In this document: one piece after another, positions 12,401 to 25,945 of the stretch
Layout of the letters: each line of letters begins with the position of its first letter
Numbering within the stretch: the first letter of the stretch is position 1
Assembly (NCBI GenBank): GCA_022605955.1
Contig: JAKCOZ010000011.1
Location: 4,460,537-4,524,536, forward strand
DNA: 64,000 nucleotides
Origin: Rallus limicola
Lineage: Eukaryota > Chordata > Aves > Gruiformes > Rallidae
Direction of reading: 5' to 3'
Notes under the pieces: model-generated
Seen by the model: only the letters and a program-made list of their open reading frames with translations
Database searches by the model: none
What the model was told of the DNA's origin: nothing
Program-made: the position numbers and the translations under genes

Positions 12401-13137
12401 CCAGCCTTGGGATGATGAACTGTGTTTCTTTTTATTTTGAAAGCAGCAAACAGTGCCTAGTGTTTTCTGTGAATAAACAGCAGCACGTCTCCAGTACCCA
12501 AGGAAAAGAGGTGCTGTTGATGCACACACCTCAGCACGTTGCTAATGGGACCCTGGAAAGTCCGGTCTCTTCTCTTGCTCCTGTTTTCAGTGGCATCACT
12601 TTTTAAAGAAGTAAATATTAACCAGACACCCAAAAAGGAGGTACCCCTAAAAGAAAAAAGAAAAGTCAGAGAAAGGGATGTACACTATTTACTCCCTCAG
12701 CTACAAATCAGCATCGAATTGGAGTCTAAGTGCGTATTAACATTCAGCTGGCTGTTACTGCGAGCCATAATAGACATGAGCATTGACTAGACCCAATATT
12801 AGTGATGGTGCTGGGAAGCCATCCTTGCTTTTGGCTGCCTGAAGGCAGTAGTGATCCCCTGCTTGTCCTATCTGTCAGTCTATTTGATCTCCAAATGAAT
12901 TGCTTTTGATAACAGCTATATAAATGCAGAACTGTTCCGCTGGGCCTTCTTAAATGAGACTCCTCTCTTTCATCTCCCAGTCATTTCAAAAAGCAGATAG
13001 ACTTGTTAGAGGTTTTTAATGCAATGATTTATGTTTTATCTTGCCTGGTTTGAGGCAGCATTTATTTAGCACTAAATTCTTCCCAAGCCTATATGTGAGG
13101 GAGAAATGCTTCAATACAATATTTGGGATTTAAAATA
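9420..13137. other. Non-coding unique sequence with a small A/T microsatellite
   Basis: No recognisable gene or interspersed repeat. An (AAATA)n-type microsatellite lies at about 11625-11659. A 110-codon plus-strand open frame at 11275-11607 has no recognisable domain and no supporting features. Runs of 8-10 T or A occur near 9520, 9950 and 12085. Confidence 0.55.
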
Positions 13138-13194
13138 GTGTGTCTGTGTGCATATGTGTACGTGTGAGCACTTGCGTGTATGTGTGTGTGTGTA
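13138..13194. repeat. Imperfect (TG)n microsatellite
   Basis: Alternating purine-pyrimidine tract of about 57 bp, mostly TG with CA/TA/CG interruptions, ending in an uninterrupted (TG)6-7 block. Such tracts are polymorphic and favour Z-DNA. No gene context. Confidence 0.9.
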
Positions 13195-15352
13195 CTCTGC
13201 TTCATCAGAGAGAAATAAGTGATGCACTTCCTTTTTAGGAACTCAGTGGTCTAATTCACTTGGGTCATTGTACCTCCAGCTTTATTCAGAGAAACTGTAA
13301 GGAAACACAATATTTGAAAATCATCTAACTAGTAGCATTCAGTTTAGGACAAATAACAAACACTTTGAGAGCAAAAGAGTGAGAGAAATGATTTATCTTT
13401 ATTAGGGTCAATAAAAATAATCTCTGACTCTATTAGCATATCTTAATATTAGCAAAAGTCCACTATTAGGCATGGATTGTCTATCTTTTTCATTATTCAT
13501 TTACTTCTCCTTGCTGAATGAGGATATGCAGATATTTGTGTCTAAATATCAGGTGAAATGTTGAATTATAAGAAATAGGCAATACTCCTGATGATGTCAC
13601 TGCAATGAAAAGAACTGAGGTCCTTTGGAGTAATCCAGGAAGATCCATCCAAACTGGATGTAAAAGGATGAGACATAATTTCAGGCTCGGACATATTTTT
13701 TTTTACCTTTCTTTTACTGTAATAGTCATTGCATTGGTGCTACAACTCAGCCTGTTTATTCCAGTTGTGAAAGCCTAAATTATGATGGAACATGCACAAT
13801 GGATGGAAGAGAAAGTTCTTTTAAAAAACTGACCTAAATATCTTTGGGACAAAGAACCCATGCTCTAAAGAAACTGATTTTTGAAAGTAGTGCAGCTGGT
13901 TTGCCTGTCACTGTGTTACGTAGCATATCATTCTCTCTAATGAGAAATAACTGATACATTCAGAAACCTCCTTTCTGCTATGGAAATAAATAATACAATA
14001 AAAGGAGCTAAATGAAAAAAGGAAAATATGTGTAATTTAAATCATCTGTTTAAAATAAGGTAATATCTTTGATGCAACAAGGAACTGAGAGGTAATTGGA
14101 AAATTAGCCCATTTTTCTTTGAAATGACAAAGTTTATTTTTTGTCATGAAAAGAAAAGGAAGATTTAGGCTAGCACCAGGCAGAGGAGAGACAGGATTCT
14201 TCTACATCTCAAGTTGGGGTTGAAACATAAAGGTGCTATACAGGATGCCTCCAAGAGATTACATATCCCACGAAGCTTAGACAAATATTTGAACCTGGAC
14301 CTTGAGAGACACCTGTTTCTCATCACTAGCTCCAGAGACAATTTAAGGATGCTAAACTACATGGAGCTTCCTCCTTACTTTTCCCTTCCTGGTGCTGCTT
14401 CAGTTAGTTAAAAAAGCTAAGTATTTTCTGGAAGAAAGAAAGAGAAATCCTGAATAACCTGGTGGTTTAGAGACTATCCTGACAGCTCCAGCCCAGTTAA
14501 CTCAGGTTCATTGAGATCCTCTATCATCCTGGTTCCAGGTTTTGTAGATCCTTCCCCAACTTTGTGTCACAACTGCAGTTTTGTCCTGGGTGAATGGTCT
14601 AGAAGTGGCATGTGCAATAAGAATAATTTCCTCCTTTTGTTTTTCTTGATGATGCCTAAATCTCTAATTCTACTGTGAAAAGCACCACCAGCAGCAGCAG
14701 CAGGACTGTGGAATGCTGTTTTCTCCTTCTTAAGTGCTTGTAAGTATTTGCCAACTGTAACCCACATCCTCAGATAATTTCCACTGTCTAGGATTTACAT
14801 TTCCTAGAAAATAAAGGATTCAATGAATCTCAGTTCTATTAGGTTCATTTATTTAGCAGAAAATAAAACAAAAATTCAGCACTACTCTAAGGTTTCATGA
14901 TATATCATGTATCATACATATTTCTCCACATGTTTGAAGATAACTTAGTTGCCAAGTGTTCAAAACCACTCTTGATGGTATTACCCATCAGGTGGCCAGT
15001 GACCACCTTCCTCAGTGCTGCACAACAGGACCTCCCTAGCTCAGACTTTTGAGAGATACACTGCAACCCTGGAAACTGCAGTCTGGTGGATCAAATATGC
15101 AATACATACTCATCTTCCTAGCCTGAAATATTTCCAAACATGTAAAACAAATATATACAGAAAAGGAAAATTGTGTTTCAAAACTAGCAATTTGCCATTA
15201 ATATTAAGAAGTCGTTTCCTGCCAAAGGATACTTGAAAATGCTGTCAACGCTTTGCACACCTAGACTGTATTTGTATTTATATTTGTTATTATTAAATAA
15301 AAACCCCAGAAAATTCAGCAGGCATTTTTTCTCCATTTCTCCTCTCTTCTCC
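13195..15352. other. Non-coding unique sequence
   Basis: About 2.2 kb AT-rich. The block at 13320-13560 contains many TAAT/ATTA and ATTAG-type motifs and could be regulatory, but nothing decisive is visible. A (CAG)5 run lies at 14689-14703. No gene or repeat family was recognised. Confidence 0.5.
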
Positions 15353-15621
15353 CTGGTGATAGGACAAGGGTAAACGGTCTCAAGTTGCATCAGGGGAAGG
15401 TTAGGTTGGATATTAGGAACAATTTATTTACTGATGGGTTTGTTACAGGCTGCCCATGGAGGTGGTTGAGTCACCATCCCTGGAGGTGTTTAAAGGAAGA
15501 GCAGATGTTGTACTTGTTAACATGGACTAGTGTTGGACCGAACTAGTAGTTCTGGATAGATGGTTGGAATTGATGATCTTGAAGATCTTTTCCAGCCATA
15601 ACCATTCTATGATTCTATGAT
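15353..15621 (+). mobile_element. CR1 LINE fragment (3' end, 5'-truncated)
   Basis: Plus-strand CR1 3' end. It starts at 'ggtgataggacaaggg', passes 'ggttggatattaggaacaa', 'aggctgcccatggaggtggt' and 'catccctggaggtgtttaa', and ends 'gatcttttccagccataacc' plus the octamer tail 'attctatgattctatga'. About 268 bp, with no intact coding potential. A 16-nt T run (15636-15651) follows shortly after the tail. Confidence 0.95.
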
Positions 15622-18249
15622 ACTCTCTCCTCTCCTTTTTTTTTTTTTTTTAACTTTAAAGGAGATATATTGTTTTCATTTAGAAATGTTTTCAGAAAAT
15701 CATTTTTATAAGCACTTTTCTTCTTAAGGAATAAAAGTAAATTGGTGTTCATGCTTTTAAAAAAAAAACACTTATGTAAACAAAAATAATGGAATACTTT
15801 TATAAAAAAATGTTCTGTTTGGAGAGCTCAGGTTTCTAGTGGAAGAGATCTAAAATGTGTGTGGAATGGAAATAGAAATCCTGTAGAGAAAATATGCCAG
15901 TGTGGAAAAAAATACCACTTAATTCAGTCCCAATAAGAACATCCTCATTGCTGTTCTTACTTATTTGTCATTTACAGTAGTTTAGGACCAGTTAGAGATA
16001 CAAATATTTTTTCCCCTGTATATACCCTGTGCTGTCCAAGATAGTAGAGAGTAGAGCAACCTTTTATCAGTGGCTCCATTAATGGGATGCATCTAGTTCT
16101 CCACTCTGCTTTAGGATGTGAACAGCTATACTGTGTTTAGTTCCTGTGCTAGTTTTGGCATCTGTTCTTTGCAACACATTGTATGAAGTAGACTTGATCC
16201 TAGGTGAAGGAAATTATTTAGCAGCGATTGGATAGGTCAGGGTCTCTAGCCCAAGCAACTGCACCAGATTGGCAATGGTGTCAAATTCAAGGGGTGGATA
16301 AATAGACAAGATAGGAGAGTGATGGTAAAATCCTGGCTTGAGAGGTCAAGGAAAAGCTCTTCTAGGCATCACATGTTTTAGACCTGTCCAGGCCTTTTGT
16401 ATTTTTCTTGTCTATGTAGATCAATGTTAAATCTGAACAGTCAAATTTAAAGATTGCACTTCAAGGAATGGAAAAAAAGACAAGGTTCCAACTTTAACTA
16501 AAGTTAATATACATATAGGATTGACAGAAATAAAACAAAATCTGCCCTTGGTGTCACTAATCTTCTTATGTCTACTTTGACTTGCACAGCCATGATGGAA
16601 GGCTCTAGAAGCTTGTTACTTCCCTAAGAACTTTATCCAAACATAGTTGAAACCAGGAAGAATACCCTCACAAATTATCCTCATCAATGGATCAGAGAAG
16701 ACCAAAGAGTATAGGCTGTGTGTGTGCTATAACATGAAATAGTTCCAGAAAACATTCCTGACCTTGAAACTCCACTGCTGCGATTCCTGGACTGGGAATA
16801 ATTTCCAATACGAATTTTATGGAGGGGCCACATAGTGTTTGGGGATTGAGAACTCTTATAATGTATGTGGCCAAACAATATGAATTGGCTTCATGGACAC
16901 TGAACAGTCAGGACAAATTTAATTCAATATTACATATATCACCAGGGTTGCTCTAAGAGGTGGGCATAGGTGATCCAGGTGCTTGCATTGGTCTTGTATG
17001 ATTTCAAAGGAGAAAGTGAAGTTTAAAATCCTTATATTGGATTTATATAATATAAAGAAGGTGATATCAAGGCAGATCTTCTGCTTTTCATGAAGTTTAG
17101 CATACAGAACATAAGGTAGAGACTTTCTGAAAACTTTAAAGATTATTTAAGAGTCACAAAGTGGAATTGTTATTTGTCACTCTTAGCAGATGAGAAACTA
17201 CAGTACAGAAAGACTAAATCCTGGGGTTTATATTGTATTTATGTATACAGACATGTATATATACATATATACATTTATATATTGGAACTCCTGCTGCTAC
17301 AGAGGACTCAGTGTAACTGGGCAAGTTTCTAAAGAGCACAGTATGCTGAAAAGATGGCCTTAAGCATCACAATAAAACCTGAATGCTGTTGATGGCAGTA
17401 GAAAAACATGAAAATGTTCAATTTAAAATGTCTTCTTGTTGAAAAATGTTTCTTAAATTGGAGTTTTCTATAGGAAATGTTTCTTATGAGAAAAATGGTT
17501 TGCATTTTGGCAACCGAAAATTGGCCAGAATTCAGGTTTTTTTCTCCAACTATTCGCTTCATGACAAAATTTTAAATGTTTTCCAAGGCTATCAGAAAAT
17601 GCAGAATTTCAAGTTTTTCTCTAAACGCTCTTTTCAAATAAAACACCTTGTCTGTCTGCTGTATATTTGGCTTTTAGGAAGGGAACGAGGAAGCAGATGT
17701 AAAGCCCTGTTGATGAAAAGGTGAGGGACACATCAGGAACTATCCTTAAATTACACATCCAGAGCGCCCAAGAAAACACTGGCTAAACTAGGAGTCGTAC
17801 TCAGCTCTTCTAAGCAGAAGGTCAGCACCTCTCTCTAGGTAGGTACGATCCACCTGCCCCTAATGCAGTTCTCATGCAGTTTCCCATGGATATTTTGGAG
17901 TAGATAAACAAGATTAACAGGCCATGTTCTTCTTCTGTTGCTGAACACAATAGCTCAGAGCACCTTTGCAGGGGAATTTCCATACATGCCGTCAGTGAAT
18001 GCCCTTTTTTACCGATCAGAAGAGAAGACCACCCCCTTTTCTGGTAGTATCTTTTCTGTTGTTGTTGCTTCACATTCAGCATGCAAGGGGTTCAGCCAGC
18101 TAATTTTGGAGTGGAGCAACGGGAGAGCAGGAAGAAGGAGGGACGCAGCACACCAATATTTCCCCCTGTATAGCATCACTTATTAAAATCCTGTTGTCCT
18201 GACCATTGTTGTTGCCATTGAAGTCTGGTTTATTTACTTGAAAATCTGA
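15622..18249. other. Non-coding unique sequence
   Basis: AT-rich DNA with homopolymer T/A runs (15636-15651, 15759-15768) and a TA-rich patch near 17240-17285 (alternating TATAC/ATATA). Small open frames near 16684-16878 and 17822-18186 have no recognisable domain. No interspersed repeat was identified. Confidence 0.5.
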
Positions 18250-18870
18250 TTTGTTTCATTTTATTACTGTGTTTGCGAAGTAACTGATATCAGATTCTGC
18301 AGGAAAGAGCTGCCATTTACCAGCAGGCTGTGATGGCTCTGACGCGGTCTGCAGGACCGGCTCCGAGGCTTGCTCTGCCCGGGGGGCTCTCGCAGAAATA
18401 AGATTACTGGCAATAACTGCTTCAACTGCTTTGAATAACAGACACAACTCAGAGAGCATAAAATTAGCATAAACACAGCATCAGTGTGTTCCCTCAGCGG
18501 ATACGAGACAGGCAGGATATGGAAAATTGACTGAAATGGGGTCAGGCGCTGCTGAAATCGGCAAGGCAGGAAGCGCTGCTGAGTAGAGAGGTGGTGTGGC
18601 TGCTAATAAATAAATAAATAAAATGATAGCCATGAAGTTTTAATGATAGCACGTTCGGAGGGGTGGATTTTAAGAAGGCCGTGTCGGAGTCAGAGCACCC
18701 AAAATGTTGTCTTTCCAGGCAAATAATCGCCATCCACTGGCTTTGCATCCCTGATTGGGTGGAGGAAGAGGGGGGGTGAGAGAAATAATAATAATAACAG
18801 CAATCACAGCAATTTCCTGTAGCAAATTTCACAGCTTGCTTTTTTGGACAGGTTGGAAAAAGGAAAGGTG
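18250..18870. promoter_or_regulatory. Candidate conserved non-coding / cis-regulatory block
   Basis: This block stands out from the CpG-poor background by a local excess of CpG (for example ctgacgcggtc, accggctccg, cccgggggg, cagcggatacg, ggcgctgctg, gcacgttcgg, gtgtcgg, aatcgcc). AT-rich homeobox-like sites (aaattagc, ttaatgatag) and SOX-like sites (aacaatgg-type and ataacag) lie between the CpG-containing parts. No open frame spans it and it contains no recognised repeat, apart from short (AATA)n at about 18603-18622 and (AAT)n at about 18786-18797. An enhancer or a weak promoter-like element is possible. The call rests on composition only. Confidence 0.35.
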
Positions 18871-21800
18871 GAGGGCGGGCACACCATGATAATTTTGAGG
18901 AGGATGCCCTAGATTTGTTAATGAGTGGTAGTGAGCATTTTGCAGCACTCCTATCTCTCTATATTTATCAAATATTAAAATGGGAGACACTCACCGACAC
19001 ATTCAATAAAGAAGTACATTAAGAGGGGAAGGCACAGCAGCTCTGATTTTGCAGTTTTCATAATGAGATGTTGCAGGCACCGCTTGCAACAGATTTGCTC
19101 ATAGAGCTCTGGATATCCAAACTCTCAGACTTGCTTGTATAGACAGAGACAGAGCTAGCACATGATTAAAATCAGAACTTCCTCGGAAAATTAAGACCCA
19201 TAGTGAGCATGTTTATCTCATGGACAGCGTGAGATTTGGGATATTGTTTTCAAAGCAGCCTTCCCTCCTTTGAAGAAGAGATGTCAGAAGAGGGTAAAAA
19301 ATGTTGGTGAAGCATAGGTTGTTTTCATTCAAGAAAGCAAGCGTTTCTGACTCTGCTCCTGCTTCCCACTGTTGGGGGTTTGTCCTTTAGATGAAATGGG
19401 GACTCTCTCATAGTCTGAGGATCAAATCCCTTTATTAAGCCAATTTACAAAGCAGAGCATGGGACCCAATTTCAGAAAAGTGCTTCATTATAGGCACTTC
19501 AGACTAATACAATAGTCCAAGTTTCAACCATCTTTAGCCAATGACAAAGAAAATTTTTTTTTTTTCCTAAAAATGAATCAGATTTATTTTGGGAACCTTG
19601 TTTGCCTTCCTTTTTCTCTTTCTCCTTCTTTCCTTTGCTTTCTCCTTTTTCTCCACCCTTGCTCTCTCACTCCTTGTCTCGTGTGTAAGGTTTTTTCAAG
19701 ACCTTGGTAGGGAAGGATGGGATTCTTTCAACTATTAATATTTCCCCAAAAAAACAATCTGTTGAAAGTCAGCAAGGCTACATGAGGTTTCCACTGCCAC
19801 AAGTGATACAGACAAGGAAGGGGCAACTTTATCTAACCATCTGTAAGACAGTTAACTGTGGAGAAAAATCAAGGAGAAGAATCTAGATAAGAGCAAAGCA
19901 CAGTGCAAAATAATTTTTTTGACTGAGGTCTGTGGTCAATCACATAAGGAAGAGAGATATAAATCACGGAATGAGTGTTAAAATTTTTGCCCTTAATATT
20001 TTATCTTTTATTTTCTAAGGATTATTTTTATGATGTTTACAGTTTTCTGAATTGAAATAGGGTCAGACATGACTGAGATAAACTGTACCACTAGCTTAGC
20101 CAGCAGTTGCCTTGAAAAGAAAAAAATAAAAACCCTTTCATTGTGAGATTTCATGGCCAACAAAACTTACCAGCAAGCTTTGGATGTGAAATGAAACTCT
20201 TGACAGCGTGCCCTTGTCTGTAAAAATAAGCGCTAATGACCCTCTGTCCCTTGCTGGTAGGTGCAGAGGAAAGGGCAAGTTTAAAAAGGCCCGGGAAACT
20301 AAACTACTTTCTCACCCTTAAAGGTGGTCCTTTCAGGTCATAGGGAAGACGTGTGGTTGTGGAGCATGGGTATAACATGCCTGGGGACAAATAAAAGACT
20401 TTGGCTCCCCAAGGCATCAATCCAGCATCCCTCACCAGCACCACATTCGTTAAACAAATAAGCAAATGAATGGACCAGAAGAGCATGCAAGGAAAAACAA
20501 ATCAGACTTATAAAATGTCTTGGAGTTCAGCCATGATTTTTCTATGGAAAAAAACTTAATTCCAATCTCCCTTTCACAAAGGACCTTTTTCTGCCTTTCT
20601 ATTGGGGTTAACCGGCATTTAATTGATTTATTCAGGAATATAATTGATTCTGATGACAGTGGCAGGACTAAGCCCTCAAAGACTGTAGCTTACTGGCATG
20701 CAGGCTATCATGGTCCTCATTCATTTAGCTTAACTGCAGCTCCTGTGTTAGATGCATAGTTGCCCTAGGCTCCCTCTGTAATCAGTGGAAAGAGATTCGC
20801 TTCTACAGAGAGTGGTGCACATCCAGCTTGGGCGAAATTGCTATCTGACTGTTTTTCTCAGTGACTACAACTAGGATGACTACGTGGGATACCAGTCATG
20901 CACATGAAGTTTAGTTTACTAGTAGAAATACAGCCTTAGTGGACAAAAACGTTCCATCATTTCTTGCTACTTCCCTTTTTCCACTTAATACTACTCTCTT
21001 GTACCAAACATGCATGAAATGCTTTGTAAATCAGACATTTTTTATGACTCGTGGCTTCATGTAACAGAGTTCTGGTCAAATGCAAAGGCTTGCAAGTTTT
21101 ACAGTCACCCTCATCTTCATTACATTGATTTACCATGTGTGTAAATCCAGATTTGAATGATTGAGCTGAGAATTAGACTTCAAGTCGGATTGTAAAAGTG
21201 GAAACACCCATTTTTGAAAATTAATGATCTAAACGTGGAATTTCACTTCCCCGTGCTTCCTTTCACCTGGGATGGTCATTTTCACATATATTCATTCCTT
21301 ATTCTTAAAAAAAATAAAAATATCTGCAACCTAAAGGAGATTTTATTTTTTTAATTGGAAGATACATTTTAATATTTTTAATATCATATCATAATATTCC
21401 ATCCTATATTACCGAGCAGCTTCGAGTAAAGAAAACACTTAATAGTCTCTGATCTTCTAAATATGATCTAATTTTGATCAGGACCATACAAGCAAGGTTA
21501 AGAAAACATATTAAATGGATTTAAAAATTCAGTGAGAATATAAATTTACTGAGGTACCATGAGATTTCTGTAAATATTTTTAGAAGCTCTTAATATCACT
21601 ATCTGAAATCCATTAGGGTAACAAAGTGTTTTGGATTCAGATTTGACTAACAATTCTTATCTTAGATCATTAATTCATACACTAAGGTGTAGGTCCTAAA
21701 GAGACTTTACATGTCCTTCCAGCCCTCATGACCCAAGATATATACTGTTCATGACATTAAAGCCATATGCATCTTTTTTCTAAGGTTAGAAAATCTGTTT

Positions 21801-24800
21801 GCAGTATTTCAATCCCCACTTTTCTAGGTGTTGAAATGAATAGTTGTAATTTGTACAAGTGTTTAAAAAAAATAATCAATCAGTCTTCTGAATATTGTTC
21901 TGTATATGAAAGGAGAAAATAAAAATATTTTCCTGGTTCACAGGAATTCTGGGATGCAAAATACAGTCATTAACAAACCAAAAAAATTGTGATGTCCTCA
22001 GGAGCAAACGCCAAAGTAGACTTTCATCACTATGTCTAAGCTCCATTTAAAGTCTAATTTCCAATGATCTGGCTAATTCCTTCAAATGTCTTGCTAATCT
22101 TTCATCATACAATTTTCCTGTTGCAAACAACATGAGCCAATTGTTGGTAAGCAGCTTGATACTAACTCCTTCTTGTAGTTAGGTGGCAGTTGGCGAAGAT
22201 GCCCAAATCAACACCCTCCTATTATTCTTGGTCCTGCAGCTTTCCAGATGGTTGGTAGGATCAAGCCCTTGGTTACACCTATGTTTAGGAGAGATCAACA
22301 GATGCAGGCAGAGTCTCATTGGATTTATGGCTTACATCAGGTAAGCAATGAGTCATGAGCCATTACAACCACTCAGTTTTTAACTTTGTCTCTAGAACTG
22401 AAGTCTATAGCAATATAAGATACCTATTGTATGTTTAGAAATCATGTGTAATTGGGGAGAGGCATGAGATTCTTCTATGACAACTGTAGTACAGACACAA
22501 ATAAGAGAGTGACTTGTGTTATCTAACCAAAGTTGAATGTCCACCAAAGCAAGGTCATCAAAAAAACCCAGCAGGAACTGAATACAGCCCAAAATCATAA
22601 AGTGAAAAGAAAAAGAATCATTACTTTATCCAGCGTTTACTGGAAAAGCAACTTCTTTAGTGGCATTTCTGATACAATTCAAAAAAGGCAGCTATTAAAA
22701 AAGAAGAAAGAACAAAAATGCAGTTCAAATAATGTTTTAGCTGGAGGTGCTTGGAACAGCAGACATAGAGTCTTGATTTCTGGAAGTTTTATCTGTTTGA
22801 ATCATACTTTTACAGGTACATCACAGTCAGTAATCAAGATTACTTCCAAGTTTTCTGTGGGGAACCAAAGACTGAACCTGAATTCAACATGAATTCATGC
22901 TCCCAGAGTTCCACCAGGAGCTTTCAGGTAAAAAGAATCAGTTAAGTCACAACCAGTACCATCAGGTGGCATTCGTCTGCCTTGAGAGCCAATGGAGAGA
23001 AGGAAGAGCTTGCCTGTCCTTCTGTCCTGAGGTACTTCCAAAGTACATCAGATGAACCACACATTGTTTTTCACTCCATGTGATGACGGCCATGGCTGCC
23101 CTACTCAGATGTAGCTCCTGCAGTTCTGAGTGATGGGAGACGAAACCTACTGCTGTTTCAGAAGCTGATGGTTATCACACTTGAATCAATTCCTCAAGTA
23201 GTAGAATCTTACTTCAAAATATTGTCCTACTTAAATTCTGGACACGTAGATTTAAAACTATGGGATCACCTAATTTAAAAACAGAAAATATTGGTGTTGA
23301 AATTAGAATTTTAGTCTCAGGAGTTTCTTCTAAAATCAATAATGAGAAGAAAAGGTACTTGGAGAGGATGACTGATCCCCTTTTAAAATATGTATCAATG
23401 ATAGGTTAGACAAATTGCTCTCAGAAAGTGCTCATTTCTTTTCATTGACTCTAAAGGGGTGCTGGATGAGAAATGTGGTCTGATATCCTCACGGGCTGAA
23501 TCTACACAAGTTTAATGCCATCACTCACTTCAGTGGGGATAATTTAGGTCTGAATATCTTTAGCTGTTCTTCTACCATCACATCAATGTTCTACCACTTG
23601 TGGAAAAACAAGAAATGAAGCCCAAGGCAGCACACCAACCACTACCTTATGTGCTTTGAAATTGAAGGTGATAACTGTCAGGATGTCCAGACATTGATCA
23701 AGTGAATAAAAACAGAACAAAGCTAAGTATGTTTTTGTTGTTCTTGTTGTTAGCTTTATTGCTAAATTTCCTGGCTCTGTGGCAAGTTTGCTGAGATCTG
23801 AACCGCTTCTTGCTGCATGTGAAGAGATTCACTCCTGCTGAGGCTCTTACATATTTTATTATTTATTTTGTAGTAATTAGTCTGAACCACTGACTCAAAC
23901 AGAACTAGCCAAGTGAAAAAGAAAATATAACAAAGTCCCCCAATATGTTGTCTTTGCCTGGGGCAATAAGCAGCTGACGGCTAATGGGACAGATGATGTT
24001 CCTCTTCTCAGTTCATCCATTTAGCTGCTTGTTTAAGACACAAGAATGCCTTGACCCACACTTTGGCATTTGAAACTCTCATATGTGTTTATGGTGAAGC
24101 TGGACAGATATGTTTCCTGACCTTTGGAAATCAGCTAAACTATAAACCAGGAGTGTTTTGCTTTGCAAATACAGACATGCTACCTTTCAAAATTAAGTTA
24201 GGTGTCCCTTCCTCTCTTTCATGGGTGATTACAGGGCTAGCTGCATCTCTGAAAGCACTGCAAGCTCCTCTCCTGGAAAAGCAAAGAAGTGGCAACTAGA
24301 TGTCTAGAAGTCCATCCTCTGCAAATGTTGTGGGAGCTAGAGAAGGAGAATAGAGCAATGTGAATTCTGTAAGGGGTGATGACATGTTTTAATGAGGCTG
24401 TGCAAAGTGAAAGAGTTGCAAGGGGTCTGTATGGAAGAATAGAATCCTGCAAACAGGTATCAACCAGATAATGGCAAATAGAGTTGCTTCTGGTATTATT
24501 TCCTCTCCTGAGACAGATGGCAATCACAGCTAACACAAATTGCCTACTGGAGATACCTCTGTCCACTTTGGGAACTAGCCTAGATCAGATGACTGAGTTT
24601 AGATGGACAAAGTTTGATGACATCAATCTAAGTCTTAACTTGTTAGTTCTATCAAATTCTGGTAATGATCTAAAACCTGGGGCCATTGATGTATAGCAGT
24701 TTTAAAGGGTGTTGTTGAAATCACTGAGTGAAGAAACAGGGATACTCTCTTAAGCTCTTGGTTTGTTAAAGGCTTTACACACTGGAAGAAATTCCACTAC

Positions 24801-25050
24801 TATTCCTTATCTAAATAATAGCTAAGTATAACTACTAGAAGGTGGTTTATATTAACAACTTCAAGGCACAGGGGTTCTTAAAAACACATCAGTTGTACCC
24901 ACAGCACATGTCACGTGTCCTACCTTTTTTTCCTACTCCCTGCCCTCTGGTACATGTCAGGGCTGTTCCTGAGGTCAAACAGAGTGAGAATCTGATGGCA
25001 GGAATCAACACTGATTTCCACATTGACTGTGTTTATTTCTATTCATTCCC
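18871..25050. other. Non-coding unique sequence
   Basis: About 6.2 kb without a recognisable gene or interspersed element. A pyrimidine-rich stretch lies at about 19605-19680. The interval 21300-21620 is very AT-rich. A 119-codon plus-strand open frame at 22533-22892 and a 109-codon minus-strand one at 24237-24566 carry no identifiable motif and are probably chance. Confidence 0.5.
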
Positions 25051-25584
25051 TTGGGGACTTTGAGGTTTTTCTGTTTTGTTTTCTTCTTATTTTTTTTTCC
25101 AAGGATCTTTACTGCTGCTTGTAAGGAAGACAATCCAGCTTTGCTGGAGCTGAAAACACTTTGCTTTCCAGAATGTTTGTTTAAGAAAAGTGAGTTTACA
25201 CAGCTTGCACTGAGTGCTTGCTGTGGCAAAAGGATTTGTAACTTGCAGGGACAAGATACTTCCCCATTCTCTCTTCTAGAGCTCCAGTGCTGCCCTCAGT
25301 GTGTGAACTCTTACCCTTACAAGGCAGAAACGGACATAAGAAATCTTTTTAAAGGAGTTTTTCTCAGAAGTGCAATAAAGCATCAGGATCCACTCCACCA
25401 GTGTAGGCTGTCTCACAATTGTGCCTGCAGTACTAGAGTCTCTGTTCCCTCAGACACCCTCGTTATCCATACTCCCCCCAGTCTCCCCACTGCACAGAGA
25501 AGTCCCACTCAGAGAGGCGCTGATGAAAGATCCCTTTATGCCAGGAAAATTTGTAACTGGACTACTGGTCTCCTTTTAAAATGA
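25051..25584 (+). CDS. Unrecognised 177-codon open frame, cysteine-rich; probably not a gene
   Basis: The longest open frame in the window. The first about 22 residues resemble a signal peptide, but they come from translating a T-rich tract (about 25065-25100) that looks like a polypyrimidine tract followed by CAAG, that is, a possible 3' splice site. Downstream there are 13 cysteines, including CC pairs at residues 57-58 and 80-81 and a C-x-C at 124-126, and the C-terminal third is Ser/Pro/Thr-rich. I recognise no family. No promoter, poly(A) signal or neighbouring exon supports it, and an open frame of this length is expected by chance in 64 kb. It is recorded for checking only; it could at most be part of an exon. 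Confidence 0.12.
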   Translation: MGTLRFFCFVFFLFFFPRIFTAACKEDNPALLELKTLCFPECLFKKSEFTQLALSACCGKRICNLQGQDTSPFSLLELQCCPQCVNSYPYKAETDIRNLFKGVFLRSAIKHQDPLHQCRLSHNCACSTRVSVPSDTLVIHTPPSLPTAQRSPTQRGADERSLYARKICNWTTGLLLK

Positions 25585-25683
25585 ATGAGGCCAATAAATC
25601 AGAAGGAAGTGGTGAAATGTCTGACTCGCTATTAGTGGGAGGGACATGCAGCGACTAATTACTTCCCTCAAGTCAAATTATAG

Positions 25684-25945
25684 ATCATAGAAACCTGGAA
25701 TGGCTTGGGTGGGAAGGGACCCTAAAGCCCATCTAGTCCCATGCCTATCACGGGCAGGGACACCCTCAAGCTCAAGGTGCCCAAAGCCCCATCCAACCTG
25801 GCCTTGAATACTCTCATCATAAAAAATTTCTTCTTTATGTCCAATCTAAGCCTAGCCACTTTGAGTTTAGAGACATTACTTCTTGTCCTATCACTACAGA
25901 TGCTGTTAAAGTGTTTCTTTCCATCTCTCCATCTTCAGGAAGTTA
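25684..25945 (-). mobile_element. CR1 LINE fragment (3' end, 5'-truncated)
   Basis: Minus-strand CR1 3' end of about 260 bp. On the plus strand it runs from a single degenerate tail unit (atcatagaaacc), through 'gggtgggaagggaccctaaa', 'gcccatctagtcccatgcc' and 'ccccatccaacctggccttg', to 'cttgtcctatcactacag' and the 'tccatcttcagg' block. The tail array is reduced to about one unit. No coding potential. Confidence 0.93.

Noticed and set aside
14689..14703. (CAG)5 as a polyglutamine-coding exon
   Set aside because: Too short and in no credible reading frame or exon context.
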